Positions 41,526-49,942 of a stretch of 64,000 nucleotides of DNA are shown here, piece after piece. The notes beneath the pieces are model-generated. The model ran no database searches. It had not been told where the DNA came from and was given only the letters and a program-made list of their open reading frames with translations. This DNA comes from a virus. Position 1 is the first letter of the stretch, and every line of letters begins with the position of its first letter. Location of the stretch: positions 1 to 64,000 of the IMG/VR virus record IMGVR_UViG_3300041964_000068. The stretch is one strand, 5' to 3'. The position numbers were made by a program, and so were the translations under genes.

Positions 41526-42232
41526 ACCATCGCTCTTGGGGGTGCAACCAGCTTGACAAGTCGCCAAAGCTCGCCGCAAAACGACACAAGGCGAGCTTCG
41601 ACCTGTCGCTCGCACATCACCCCATCGCTGACCCGCCTCGCTTTGTAATTGATTCGTGCCAGTTTCCCTTGAGCGTCTAAGATCGCCCCGGAAAATCGGC
41701 AGAGTTCATCACTTGGAAAGTAGATCCCGTTATTGGTGACGGAGATCATTTCCTGTTTGCAAACTCCCGACGACATTTCAATGCCGTCTGAGAACAAGTA
41801 GGGACGATTGTCCCGCATCCGGGTGAAGCTCCCGCTAAGGCCAAATTCAGAAGTATGTCGTCTCAGTTCCGCAAGAACTTGCTCCTCGGAAGTGACTTCA
41901 ACAAAGCTTGTGAGCGGCATTTTTAGACCTCTTAACTCAAGATTAAGCGGCAGGACTAGTACTCTGTCACCGTACACTAGCCGTACCTTCTTAATCTTGG
42001 GATAAAAATCCCCAAGATTGCAAGGGCTGGACGCACTTAAGCGATCGTCTTGTTCAAATAAATAAAAATCGCGATTCATTGCGTATAAATGTTCACGCGA
42101 GCGAGCATTTACGATCAGTGTCTCGTCAAATATACTGAGATCGGCTCCTGCGAGTAACCTCTGTAAATCTCTGCTCAAAGATTGCCTTAAAAAGCTGGCT
42201 TCGAGCTTGCGGCGGAACTGTAAATTTTTCAT
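41522..42232 (-). CDS. Hypothetical protein, 236 aa
   Basis: ATG 42232 (MKNLQFRRKLEASFLRQSLS) is chosen over an upstream frame to 42268. Mixed alpha/beta sequence with SIFDETLIVNARSREHLYAM and VRLVYGDRVLVLPLNLELRG. No family recognised. Its 3' end overlaps the convergent regulator gene by 4 bases. Confidence 0.45.
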   Translation of the reverse strand: MKNLQFRRKLEASFLRQSLSRDLQRLLAGADLSIFDETLIVNARSREHLYAMNRDFYLFEQDDRLSASSPCNLGDFYPKIKKVRLVYGDRVLVLPLNLELRGLKMPLTSFVEVTSEEQVLAELRRHTSEFGLSGSFTRMRDNRPYLFSDGIEMSSGVCKQEMISVTNNGIYFPSDELCRFSGAILDAQGKLARINYKARRVSDGVMCERQVEARLVSFCGELWRLVKLVAPPRAMV

Positions 42233-42327
42233 GCGAAGCGAAAGGTAAAATTCCCGAACCCGAATCAAGTGTAAGCACGGAGAGGCACAAGGGGAAACAC
42301 TTCCCCGATTATAGGTGCAACTCTTAA

Positions 42328-42954
42328 TCAGTTTCGGCTAAATCCTAAAGTTTTAGTCCGCTCTGCCTTCGGGTAGATGACAGGGCTTAACAGCGGCTTC
42401 TTCTGTTGCTGCTTACGCTTTCTCTCTTCATATTGCGCCTGAATACGAAGCTGGGCTTCATAAAAGTTTAGAAGCTCCTCCGTCCTTTTACGGATATAAC
42501 CAATGTCGGCATCGAACTTAGCTGTCAGCACTTGGCCTTGGTCGATCATCTCAAGGATCTGTTTGGCAAGTGTCGCCATCTCCTGAAAATTATTGATCCG
42601 CTTCGGCCTAAGCCCCAGCAGCGCCTTGTCTAGATGTAAGGCGGGAAGGTGTTTGATGCCGAAATCATAGCTGCCGTCCGATCGACGATAGCGAATCACT
42701 TCCCCACATCCAACCATCTGCTCCAAGCGGGTAATCTTTCGTTCCGCTACCTCAACCCCTTCAGGCGGCTTGCCCAAGTAAAGCCAGAGGTGATCGATCC
42801 TCCTTGGCTTGTGTTTGTCGTGTAGGTGTGTAAATGGCTGGATCGCCACGTTCTCAAACAGGAAACGGGTCTGCCCGTTCTCCTGCTCCCACCACGTCTC
42901 AACAAATCCTTTGTACTGGACTTTGAAGCCCAACCAGTCTTCTAGGGGTCGCAT
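42328..42954 (-). CDS. Hypothetical protein, 208 aa
   Basis: The N-terminal ~110 residues look like a beta-barrel (FKVQYKGFVETWWEQENGQT, FENVAIQPFTHLHDKHKPRR, IDHLWLYLG). The C-terminus is a long basic coiled coil (AQYEERKRKQQQKKPLL). This could be a nucleic-acid-binding protein. Expression may come from the symmetric promoter at 42987-43012. Confidence 0.5.
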   Translation of the reverse strand: MRPLEDWLGFKVQYKGFVETWWEQENGQTRFLFENVAIQPFTHLHDKHKPRRIDHLWLYLGKPPEGVEVAERKITRLEQMVGCGEVIRYRRSDGSYDFGIKHLPALHLDKALLGLRPKRINNFQEMATLAKQILEMIDQGQVLTAKFDADIGYIRKRTEELLNFYEAQLRIQAQYEERKRKQQQKKPLLSPVIYPKAERTKTLGFSRN

Positions 42955-42986
42955 ATATTGTTACCTCAACTAACTTAAGCTTATTC

Positions 42987-43012
42987 TTGACGTAATCACC
43001 TAAAAACGTCAA
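42987..43012. promoter_or_regulatory. Symmetric divergent -35 palindrome
   Basis: TTGACG and CGTCAA face each other 14 bases apart, so each strand has a TTGACG box with CAAGAA or CAAGAT at 17 bp. Only one direction could fire at a time. ATCAAGATTAG direct repeats follow at 43018-43040. Confidence 0.45.
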
Positions 43013-43050
43013 GATGAAATCAAGATTAGATCAAGATTAGATACAAAAAA

Positions 43051-43070
43051 CGCCCCAGGGCAAAGGGGCG
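43051..43070. terminator. Short GC hairpin terminator
   Basis: CGCCCC / GGGGCG with an 8-base loop, preceded by an A-run (T-run on the minus strand). It would stop minus-strand transcription coming from 43.1 kb. Confidence 0.5.
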
Positions 43071-43108
43071 AGAAAGTGTAGTCGCAGGTCTAATCTATCA
43101 CACAGTAG

Positions 43109-43120
43109 CTTACGCCTAAG
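43109..43120. promoter_or_regulatory. CTTA-N4-TAAG operator-like palindrome
   Basis: CTTACGCCTAAG (extended to GCTTACGCCTAAGC) ends just before AGGAGG of the 180-aa gene at 43140. Confidence 0.5.
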
Positions 43121-43139
43121 CTCAGGAGGAAAAACCGTC

Positions 43140-43682
43140 ATGCCCAAGTCAATCACAAGCGGATCGAAGGAAAGAACCCCCGGTCAGCAAGCCAATATCA
43201 CCGGAGCTTGGTTCGCCGCTGAGGTGGCGAGATTTATTGAAGGGTGCGGATTCCAGGCTGAAGTCGCCTATCAGACGGAGATGCGCCGACGCGACAATAA
43301 GCGCATCGTCCTGTCAGTGTTTATCCGCCCTTGCCCGCTATTCCCGTCCGGGCTGGGCATTGATGCTACCGATCAGCAGGGCGCAGGCAGCGGAGCCGAC
43401 AAAATTCATGGCAAGGTCTACCACATCTGTACGGGGTGGACTTGTCCCGGCGTCATGATTATTGAGGGCGACAACCGCGACATTACCCCTGCTCGACAGT
43501 GGGCAAAAGAACGGGTCGGAGACGATTGGCTCAACCCCAAACATGGGGACAGCAAAAATCTTCTGGGTGTGTTCACGCTGAAGGAATTCAAGCTCTGGCT
43601 GATAGACGCCAAGACTTCCGAGAAAGTCAAACCTGCGGTGTTTGAACCGGAATTCGCATACGAACAGGCAACACTTCTTTAG
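43140..43682 (+). CDS. Putative PD-(D/E)XK-like nuclease, 180 aa
   Basis: Start preceded by AGGAGG. The region IDATDQQGAGSGADKIHGKV, YHICTGWTCPGVMIIEGDN and ARQWAKERVGDDWL resembles restriction-endonuclease-fold proteins in which an acidic strand is followed by Q-x-x-G-S-x-x-x-K. The usual E-x-K reads D-x-T-D here, so activity is doubtful. First gene of the plus-strand accessory cluster. Confidence 0.4.
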   Translation: MPKSITSGSKERTPGQQANITGAWFAAEVARFIEGCGFQAEVAYQTEMRRRDNKRIVLSVFIRPCPLFPSGLGIDATDQQGAGSGADKIHGKVYHICTGWTCPGVMIIEGDNRDITPARQWAKERVGDDWLNPKHGDSKNLLGVFTLKEFKLWLIDAKTSEKVKPAVFEPEFAYEQATLL

Positions 43683-43712
43683 CCGATTTACTCACAGCTA
43701 CTTAAGGAAAAG

Positions 43713-43949
43713 ATGATGACTACTCAAGATAGATTTGACGAATTCAAGCAGCTAATCACGTCAGACATCCGTAATTCTGACGCCCCGCAGTCCGACTTAC
43801 TTCGCTCGTTCTTGCTGTTCGGGCTTTTGTTTGAAAAAGGAACTTCGCAAGAACTAGCCGAAGCTAAAGCCTTGATCTCCCAGAACGCCAATCGGTTGCT
43901 ATGCGTGGAGCCATCAAGCACCGCTGAAGAGAGCTTTCGAGAAGGCTGA
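43713..43949 (+). CDS. Hypothetical protein, 78 aa
   Basis: MMTTQDRFDEFKQLITSDIR... helical (LAEAKALISQNANRLL). Start at the first or second Met, with AAGGAAA upstream. No family recognised. Confidence 0.45.
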   Translation: MMTTQDRFDEFKQLITSDIRNSDAPQSDLLRSFLLFGLLFEKGTSQELAEAKALISQNANRLLCVEPSSTAEESFREG

Positions 43950-44005
43950 AAGCAAGTTATGAGCGGAAAAACAATTCCCCTCTCTCAACTCTGGGAGCCA
44001 GATTA

Positions 44006-44176
44006 ATGAAGCATCCGATCGAAATAGAACTGGCTTGGCAAGTCCGACCATTCCCGAAACTTTTCCCCAATCTTGGCTATGAAGGTGAGCCGTTCTTGGG
44101 ATACCGAGAAATCTACTATGACGGCAAGCACCGTATGTTTGGTTTTTGGTGGCTCTCTATTCACTGGTACATATAA
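44006..44176 (+). CDS. Small hypothetical protein, 56 aa
   Basis: MKHPIEIELAWQVRPFPKLF... rich in aromatics, ends FGFWWLSIHWYI. The RNA ligase gene starts 3 bases after its stop. Reading frame is clean and the composition looks like real protein. Function unknown. Confidence 0.5.
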   Translation: MKHPIEIELAWQVRPFPKLFPNLGYEGEPFLGYREIYYDGKHRMFGFWWLSIHWYI

Positions 44177-44178
44177 AC

Positions 44179-44811
44179 ATGGCTGAAAATTCAATGAGCG
44201 AATACCACAAGATTCAAAGTGTTTTCAAGCGCGACCCTGCAACGAGAAACAAGCGGTTTGTGATGTGGGATTATTCCCTGCCCGAATTTGAGTATCTTGC
44301 TCACAACCCTTGGGTGGGAACTGAAAAGGTTGACGGGACAAACGTTCGCATTTCCAAGAGCGGTATCTACGGCAAGACTGATAACGCACAAATTCATCAA
44401 GGGCTGATTCCTCACCTAATCGATGTTAAGGATCGGGTCATCCGGTCAGAGTTGCCGGATGACACTATTTTGTACGGTGAAGGGTACGGAGCAAAGATTC
44501 AGTCAGGCGGTCAATACCTACCTGACAGACAGGCGTTTGTTTTGTTTGACGCCAACATTTCTGGGAATTTTCAGCCGCGATCGAGCGTTCTAGATATTTC
44601 GATAAAGCTAGATCTTCCCGTCTGCCCAATCCTTGAAACAATGACGCTAGTAGAGTGGGTGGCGGCGATCGAGGCGGGTAAGTTTCGCGAGTCGATTTTG
44701 CATCCTGGCGCGAAAAACGAAGGGGTTGTTTTGCGTCCTGCAACAGAATTAAGAACTCGTGACGGGCATCGCGTTATCACCAAGCTCAAGTTCAAAGATT
44801 TTGGCTTGTAA
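44179..44811 (+). CDS. RNA ligase (Rnl2/T4 RnlB-like family)
   Basis: 210 residues from ATG 44179; ATG 44194 is also possible. Nucleotidyltransferase motifs: I, EKVDGTNVRI with Lys50 as the AMP acceptor; III/IIIa, DTILYGEGYGAKIQ and AFVLFDANI; IV, NEGVVLRP; V, HRVITKLKFKDF. The protein is compact and lacks a large C-terminal domain. Phage RNA ligases repair tRNAs cut by host suicide nucleases. No kinase/phosphatase partner is visible nearby. The stop overlaps the next start (TAATG). Confidence 0.8.
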   Translation: MAENSMSEYHKIQSVFKRDPATRNKRFVMWDYSLPEFEYLAHNPWVGTEKVDGTNVRISKSGIYGKTDNAQIHQGLIPHLIDVKDRVIRSELPDDTILYGEGYGAKIQSGGQYLPDRQAFVLFDANISGNFQPRSSVLDISIKLDLPVCPILETMTLVEWVAAIEAGKFRESILHPGAKNEGVVLRPATELRTRDGHRVITKLKFKDFGL

Positions 44812-45044
44812 TGAAATACACAATCATCCAGCACGACTATAACTACAGCAACAAACCGCCTTACACTAGAGAGTTTTTCTGCACAGGGCATTACTTTGTC
44901 TTCGCGGGTAACGCTGTACTCGCATTTTGCTTTTTCACTCCTAAAGCCTGGAAAAGCATTGGCATAAAAACCGAATGGTTAAACAAAAACAAAACAGCAT
45001 GGGGACTCAATTTGTTTTGGGTTCAAATGTCTTGGATGTCTTGA
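44811..45044 (+). CDS. Hypothetical protein, 77 aa
   Basis: MKYTIIQHDYNYSNKPPYTR... rich in aromatic residues, with a hydrophobic centre (HYFVFAGNAVLAFCFF) that could be a membrane helix. Coupled to the RNA ligase gene. No family recognised. Confidence 0.45.
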   Translation: MKYTIIQHDYNYSNKPPYTREFFCTGHYFVFAGNAVLAFCFFTPKAWKSIGIKTEWLNKNKTAWGLNLFWVQMSWMS

Positions 45045-45054
45045 GGACAAAATA

Positions 45055-45936
45055 ATGGGTAAGGATTCAAAGATCGCTTGGACAACGCACACTTTTAACG
45101 CCTGGTACGGTTGCGACGAAGTATCCCCGGCCTGCGATAACTGCTACGCTCGGCTGTTGATGGATGAACGCTATCACAGAGTCAAGTGGGGTAAAGGTCA
45201 ACCAAGAATTAGAACCAGTGAAAAATACTGGAAACAGCCCTACCAGTGGGACACTGAGGCCAAAGCTCAAGGCGTCCGGCATCGTGTGTTCTCGCTGTCG
45301 CTGGGAGACTGGCTGGACGACGAGGTTCCAATCGAGTGGCTAGCCAGTCTCCTTGCTGTTGTCTTCATGACACCTCATCTTGACTGGCTACTGCTTACCA
45401 AGCGAATCGAAGACTTTGAAAGCCGGATGTACCAAGTTGTTCGCACGATAGAAGAAGGCACTCCGGCCTGGGTTCTGGCTGAGGACTGGAGGAACGGCCT
45501 TCCGCCGCAAAATGTGTGGCTAGGGGTGACAGTTGAGAATCAAGAGATGGCTGACAAGCGTATTCCTTTACTCGCGAATGCTCCTGCCAAAATCCGCTTT
45601 TTAAGCTGTGAACCGCTGCTAGAGGGAATCGACCTGAGTAAATTCTTTAACATTTACTCCAGCGGTGAAGGCACGAACAGCTACGCCTCAGATCAGCCCT
45701 TCGATCAGGTCATTTTTGGCGGAGAGAGCGGCAGCAATGCTCGACCATTCGATCTAAGTGCAACGCGAAAGATGATCCAGCAATGCAACTCAGCGGGTAT
45801 CGCAGTCTTTGTTAAGCAACTTGGGCGGCGACCTGTCGAGAATGGGGTGACGCTAAAGCTGAGCGATCGAGAGGGCAAGAACATTGAAGAGTTCCCCGCC
45901 GATCTCCAAATTCGTGCGTTTCCTGATCGCGGCTAA
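45055..45936 (+). CDS. Phage Gp37/Gp68 family protein (DUF5131)
   Basis: 293 residues. It begins KIAWTTHTFNAWYGCDEVSP and ACDNCYARLLM, with three Cys spaced C-x(6)-C-x2-C as in this radical-SAM-like phage/plasmid family. RVFSLSLGDWLDDEVPIEWL, DWLLLTKRIEDF, NVWLGVTVENQEMADKRIPL, FLSCEPLLEGIDLS and FGGESGSNARPF are all typical. Its reaction is not established. It lies after the RNA ligase pair on the same strand. Confidence 0.85.
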   Translation: MGKDSKIAWTTHTFNAWYGCDEVSPACDNCYARLLMDERYHRVKWGKGQPRIRTSEKYWKQPYQWDTEAKAQGVRHRVFSLSLGDWLDDEVPIEWLASLLAVVFMTPHLDWLLLTKRIEDFESRMYQVVRTIEEGTPAWVLAEDWRNGLPPQNVWLGVTVENQEMADKRIPLLANAPAKIRFLSCEPLLEGIDLSKFFNIYSSGEGTNSYASDQPFDQVIFGGESGSNARPFDLSATRKMIQQCNSAGIAVFVKQLGRRPVENGVTLKLSDREGKNIEEFPADLQIRAFPDRG

Positions 45937-45948
45937 ACAATCGCTTAA

Positions 45949-45975
45949 GCTTAAGCAGACCTATTCTGCTTAAGC
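45949..45975. terminator. Perfect stem-loop containing a CTTA-N4-TAAG site
   Basis: Stem GCTTAAGCAGA / TCTGCTTAAGC (11 bp) with a 5-base loop, ending two bases before ATG 45978. An overlapping CTTAAGCTTAAG site lies at 45944-45955. It may end the Gp37/68 transcript or cover the next ribosome site. Confidence 0.5.
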
Positions 45976-45977
45976 CG

Positions 45978-46235
45978 ATGACGATTACCGCGACTAAAAT
46001 CCCCCTACGCCCCGGTCAACCGATCGGGCAAAGAACAGACAAGCTTGCGGCGTCTTGGGCGACAACAGCTTACCTACTGTTTGACCAACAAGCCGCTTGT
46101 TGGTATGTGGTGCTGAATAGCAAGGTTCTCTCGGTTCACAACAACGAGACGGCAGGTAAAACCGCGCATAAGAAACTTGTCACCGCTCTGAACGCCCAAC
46201 TACAGACGGTGATTCAATCCTTGATTAAGACTTGA
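45978..46235 (+). CDS. Hypothetical protein, 85 aa
   Basis: MTITATKIPLRPGQPIGQRT... contains WATTAYLLFDQQAACWYVVL, a beta-hairpin-like stretch. The -35 box of the next promoter overlaps its stop codon. No family recognised. Confidence 0.45.
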   Translation: MTITATKIPLRPGQPIGQRTDKLAASWATTAYLLFDQQAACWYVVLNSKVLSVHNNETAGKTAHKKLVTALNAQLQTVIQSLIKT

Positions 46236-46260
46236 CGCTTCCCCGTAAGTCGGATACGAT
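46232..46260 (+). promoter_or_regulatory. Promoter with spacer operator (AAA+ gene)
   Basis: TTGACG, 17 bp, TACGAT. The spacer begins CTTCCCCGTAAG, one mismatch from CTTA-N4-TAAG. The start codon of the AAA+ gene lies 36 bases downstream. Confidence 0.7.
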
Positions 46261-46295
46261 CAAAAGCGTAGGTAGTTAATCAAGCGAGTCACACG

Positions 46296-48272
46296 ATGCT
46301 TTCACCTTTCGCCAAGATCACTACGGCCTTCCGTGCTTCACAGTCTGCCTGTTCTTTATCGTTACCCAAACGCTGCATGAGCGTTGAAGCCTTGGACGCG
46401 GTTTATCGTAATGTCGCTACGCCCCTCGGCATGGAGATGATCGTGTTCGATCGTGAGCGCGGCCTGCGCTGCGTCAGCTTCCCGGTCGGGCAAGACGGAA
46501 CGAGCTTAGACCCGAATAAAGGCGTGGTGTTTAATTCCCACGTCCGGCTAGGGGTAGTCGTAGGCGAAGAGTTTCACCCGCTTGTGCCTTGCAAGCTTTA
46601 CTCCGAGTCGAACTTTGCAAGCATCCCGACCGGAATGCTTAACGCAGGTGAAACACAACAGATTCGCATGATGGACGGAACGACCTTCACCGATCGCCAG
46701 GGTGTGACATGGTGTGAGCTTGACTCAAATCGCTGGGTAGCCGAAACCGTTCCCTTACCCCGATTCGCTGATCCGATGGTCGAAGTGTGGAACTGGATGC
46801 GAACCTATCTCTCTCCGGCAACAGGCGGGCGGGTGTTATTCGTTTTGAACGGAATCCACCCATACCTTGAAGGGCAGTTTGGCGATAGCGATTTCGGGCA
46901 GGTTATCAAGCAAGGTCTGCTCAACGTAGCAGAAGACCTGAAGCTTTCACATAAGCGCGTTCTGATCTTAGGTGAGCAAGTCACACTCGATCGCAGCTTT
47001 AACGGAATGGTTGAATCGGCCTCACTCTCACTGCCTTCTGTGCGGGAGTTCGCTACGCGCCTGCCGCTAATCTTGAAAGATTTGAATTCCAGCTTTGAGC
47101 AAGCGCGACTGCGTAAAGAGTTTGAAGGCAAGCATGAGGAAGCTCTTGCTCTGACGCTCAAGGTTTCTCTCACACCCGAACAGGAGTTGACCTTGTGCCA
47201 CAAGGCCAGTGGCCTCAGCTTGGAAGAATTCGCCTATGTAATTCGGTTAGACGCTACTTCGCGTTACCGCATTGACGAGCAAACAATCAGCTTAATCGAG
47301 CAGAAACAGCTTGAGAGCTTCCGCGCCAACAAGCTTGACGTGATTGACCTGTCAGGTGAAGACGTTCCGGCTGGACTGGAATCTTTCAAGCAATGGGTTG
47401 CAGATCGCAAAGATCTCTTCTGGGCTTCGGTTGCCGAAGATCGCGATCCTGATGAGATGGACATTCCCGCGCCGAAAGGCTGTCTACTCCTGGGGCTTCC
47501 CGGCACAGGTAAAAGCGCGATGTCGAAGGGACTCGCCCTACTTTGGGGACTGCCTCTCGTGCGGCTGAACCTTCCGGCAATGAAAGATAGTTTCGTAGGC
47601 CAAACCACGAAAAATATCCGCGCGGCACTGGATGCGGTTGAAGGTGGTGGTACGCCGAAGATTTTGTGGGTTGACGAAATCGACAAGGCCGCTGCCGGAG
47701 CCGCCTCCGACTATCAGGGCGATAGCGGTACAAGCAAGGAGTTAATAGGGGAGTTCCTGACCTGGATGCAGGAGAAGCAATCGCCTGTCTTTGTGATAAT
47801 GACGGCGAACGATATCTCTAAGCTCGAAGCCGCCCACCCGGAACTGTTTAGAGCCGGACGCCTTGACGCAACCTTCTTTGTTGATCTGCCGAACGCCACC
47901 GAGCGCGAAGCGATTTTGAGTCTCTACCTGTCAAAGCAAGGCTGCAAGCTCAGCGAAAAAGACATGGCGACGTTGGTGGCGAAGACGGAGACATTCGTCG
48001 GCTCTGAAATCGAGCAGCTAGTTAAGGACGCGATGATCGTCGCCGCTCGGAACGGTCGCCGCAAAAAAGGTGAGCTGCACCTGGGCGATCTGCTCCTCGC
48101 TCGCGAAACCATTCGCCCGATCGCCGCCAAGATGGGCGTCAAAGTTGCCGAGCTACAGAGTTGGGCGAGAGACAACGCAATCAGCGCCTCTCTGCCTGAT
48201 GTTTCTTTGCCTGCGAAACAGAGCAGCCGTCAACCTGTCGCCGTTACCGAACCGGACAACCTGCTGCTGTAG
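46296..48272 (+). CDS. Ycf46-like AAA+ ATPase
   Basis: 658 residues; the start could also be ATG 46377 (MSVEALDAVYRN). AAA+ core: Walker A LLGLPGTGKS (about 398-407), Walker B KILWVDEIDKA (about 449-459), sensor-1 VFVIMTANDISKL, arginine finger in PELFRAGRLDATF. The N-terminal ~330 residues contain the divergent P-loop-like half seen in Ycf46 proteins (GRVLFVLNGIHPYL). Ycf46 is conserved in cyanobacteria and plastids. Partners Ycf35/DUF1257 and DUF2997 are encoded at 52.1-52.8 kb behind the same type of promoter. Confidence 0.8.
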   Translation: MLSPFAKITTAFRASQSACSLSLPKRCMSVEALDAVYRNVATPLGMEMIVFDRERGLRCVSFPVGQDGTSLDPNKGVVFNSHVRLGVVVGEEFHPLVPCKLYSESNFASIPTGMLNAGETQQIRMMDGTTFTDRQGVTWCELDSNRWVAETVPLPRFADPMVEVWNWMRTYLSPATGGRVLFVLNGIHPYLEGQFGDSDFGQVIKQGLLNVAEDLKLSHKRVLILGEQVTLDRSFNGMVESASLSLPSVREFATRLPLILKDLNSSFEQARLRKEFEGKHEEALALTLKVSLTPEQELTLCHKASGLSLEEFAYVIRLDATSRYRIDEQTISLIEQKQLESFRANKLDVIDLSGEDVPAGLESFKQWVADRKDLFWASVAEDRDPDEMDIPAPKGCLLLGLPGTGKSAMSKGLALLWGLPLVRLNLPAMKDSFVGQTTKNIRAALDAVEGGGTPKILWVDEIDKAAAGAASDYQGDSGTSKELIGEFLTWMQEKQSPVFVIMTANDISKLEAAHPELFRAGRLDATFFVDLPNATEREAILSLYLSKQGCKLSEKDMATLVAKTETFVGSEIEQLVKDAMIVAARNGRRKKGELHLGDLLLARETIRPIAAKMGVKVAELQSWARDNAISASLPDVSLPAKQSSRQPVAVTEPDNLLL

Positions 48273-48336
48273 GTCGAGCGTGTCGGGCAGGGTGCATCTA
48301 CTTGAAACTCACATCATTATCAGGAGATAAAAAAAC

Positions 48337-48798
48337 ATGGCTTTTCCTACCTGCCCTCACTGCGGTAAAAACGATACTCGTGTTATTCAAAGTGTCAGGC
48401 TTGAAGGCTGGCGTCGATTCAAATGTCGGAGCCAAGGCTGTCTAAAGTCTTTCAAGCGAGCGTGGGAATTGGACGGCGATCTAAAAGGCAATAGCAGACT
48501 TGCCCTGACACCAAGACCCGCTAATGCAAAATCTCGCATGAACCAAATTACGGCGTTCCCTAAAGCGCCTCGTTCAGACGGCGATGAGGTGCAGCCAGTT
48601 CGCGATCGAATTATTTTCGCCTTCCAGCACCAGACTAATTTAACGATGGATCAAATCAAGAAAGCTGTTCCCGCTACCTACAAAGTATTCGATCAAGCTT
48701 TTGAGCAACTTCTACGCGAGGGTGAAATCAGCCTAGCCAATAAAGGGTTTCCAAAACTTTACCGCTGCAACAATATTCAGTCGCGAAAGTCGAGCTAG
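48337..48798 (+). CDS. Zinc-ribbon protein with winged-helix-like C-terminus, 153 aa
   Basis: N-terminal zinc ribbon: FPTCPHCGKNDTRVIQSVRL, RRFKCRSQGCLKSF, like the first ribbon of transposase/IS1-type proteins. C-terminal ~60 residues (RDRIIFAFQHQTNLTMDQIK, FDQAFEQLLREGEISLANKG) fit a winged helix. Start preceded by AGGAGATAA. Likely DNA- or RNA-binding regulator. Confidence 0.55.
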   Translation: MAFPTCPHCGKNDTRVIQSVRLEGWRRFKCRSQGCLKSFKRAWELDGDLKGNSRLALTPRPANAKSRMNQITAFPKAPRSDGDEVQPVRDRIIFAFQHQTNLTMDQIKKAVPATYKVFDQAFEQLLREGEISLANKGFPKLYRCNNIQSRKSS

Positions 48799-48800
48799 AT

Positions 48801-49241
48801 ATGGCGCTAGAAATTCGCTCAGCTATACGATTCTTGATCCGAGATCTTGTCAAAGCAGACGGAAGGTTTCGCCGTATTCAGCAATGGCTACCTTGCTACT
48901 GCTTTCCTCGACTTGTCGCCTTGATCTGGCTAATTCCCGAAGTCCAGTATTTCCTCGTTGATGAACTGCTGGAAAAGTTTCTCGGCCTGTCTCGCCGCCT
49001 GATCCTGGAAAGCGATGAAACGGTGGGAGATGAGTTTCAAGCACGGCTCGATCGCACGTTCTCGCAATTAATGCAATTGACGACTAACTTGCGACTGCGA
49101 GAGCAAAAGCCCAGCGTCATCTATGCGGGTGCGGAGCCGTTGTTTATATGGCTTTCAGAACCGCACCCCGAATTCTACCACTACGAACTTTATCATGTTA
49201 TGGTGAAAGTGTTGGGGATGAATCAAGTAGAGGACTCATGA
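48801..49241 (+). CDS. Hypothetical protein, 146 aa
   Basis: MALEIRSAIRFLIRDLVKAD... basic and helical, with hydrophobic stretches (PRLVALIWLIP) but no clear membrane topology. Its stop overlaps the next start (ATGA). No family recognised. Confidence 0.45.
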   Translation: MALEIRSAIRFLIRDLVKADGRFRRIQQWLPCYCFPRLVALIWLIPEVQYFLVDELLEKFLGLSRRLILESDETVGDEFQARLDRTFSQLMQLTTNLRLREQKPSVIYAGAEPLFIWLSEPHPEFYHYELYHVMVKVLGMNQVEDS

Positions 49242-49822
49242 GCAGCATTAAAAAATGGGGCGGAACAAGGGTCGCCTCTCCGGGCAAAGCGTTAGGCCGT
49301 CCACCGATCGGCGGGCGTGAAATCTGCGTCAGGATCATGCCTTGGCTAATCATGGCATTTAGCTTGAAACAGAAAGATCGCCGCAAACCGGATGCTGCAC
49401 GAATTAAAGAAGCACTGTTCAAAGCAGTCTTGTTCGTCAAGTCCAACCCCGACGACCCGATCGCCAAACTTCAGCCCAGCCGCACGCCCTACGGGGCAAA
49501 GCAAAAAGGTTGGCATCCGAGCGTGACGATGACAAATATCTGGTTCGCCCCGCATTTACTTGCCGCGCTGGAGTCGGTTCGGCAAAGTTTTGAGGACGGC
49601 GAGAAAGAGGATGACTCCCACTTGATTAGACGGTTGTTGACTGTTGCCGCCGCGCTCGAAGGAGCGGTAGAAGGTAGCGATCCTCTACCGGAGTTCTCAC
49701 AGTACGCGAACGCCGCCCCGGACGACAATGGTGAGGGAGTGGATGATCCGGAGGACGTGAAAATCCTCCAGCGGCGTCACGTCAAGCACAGCACCACCCC
49801 TCGCCAACACCGCCGACAGTAA
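49238..49822 (+). CDS. Hypothetical protein, 194 aa
   Basis: ATG 49238 (MSSIKKWGGTRVASPGKALG), coupled by ATGA. Basic N-terminus with GRPPIGGREICVRIMPWLIM, an acidic C-terminal stretch (DDNGEGVDDPEDVK) and a basic tail. Followed by a strong terminator. No family recognised. Confidence 0.45.
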   Translation: MSSIKKWGGTRVASPGKALGRPPIGGREICVRIMPWLIMAFSLKQKDRRKPDAARIKEALFKAVLFVKSNPDDPIAKLQPSRTPYGAKQKGWHPSVTMTNIWFAPHLLAALESVRQSFEDGEKEDDSHLIRRLLTVAAALEGAVEGSDPLPEFSQYANAAPDDNGEGVDDPEDVKILQRRHVKHSTTPRQHRRQ

Positions 49823-49850
49823 CGCCCCACAAGTTTCTCTCCTGCTGCGT

Positions 49851-49870
49851 CCCCCTACGAAACTAGGGGG
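49851..49870 (+). terminator. Rho-independent terminator
   Basis: Perfect 7-bp stem CCCCCTA / TAGGGGG, followed by ATTTTTTTAT. It ends the operon that stops at 49822. The next promoter (-35 at 49880) begins inside its T-run. Confidence 0.8.
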
Positions 49871-49879
49871 ATTTTTTTA

Positions 49880-49908
49880 TTGACGCTTTCGCGTAAGCTA
49901 GTGTAATA
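49880..49908 (+). promoter_or_regulatory. Promoter with spacer operator (450-aa gene)
   Basis: TTGACG, then CTTTCGCGTAAG in the spacer, with TAATAT at 18 bp (GTAATA at 17 bp). The operator core is one mismatch from CTTA-N4-TAAG. The GTG start lies at 49943 after AAGGAGA. Confidence 0.7.
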
Positions 49909-49942
49909 TGTAAAGTATAAATCAAGTTGAAGGAGAACAGCG

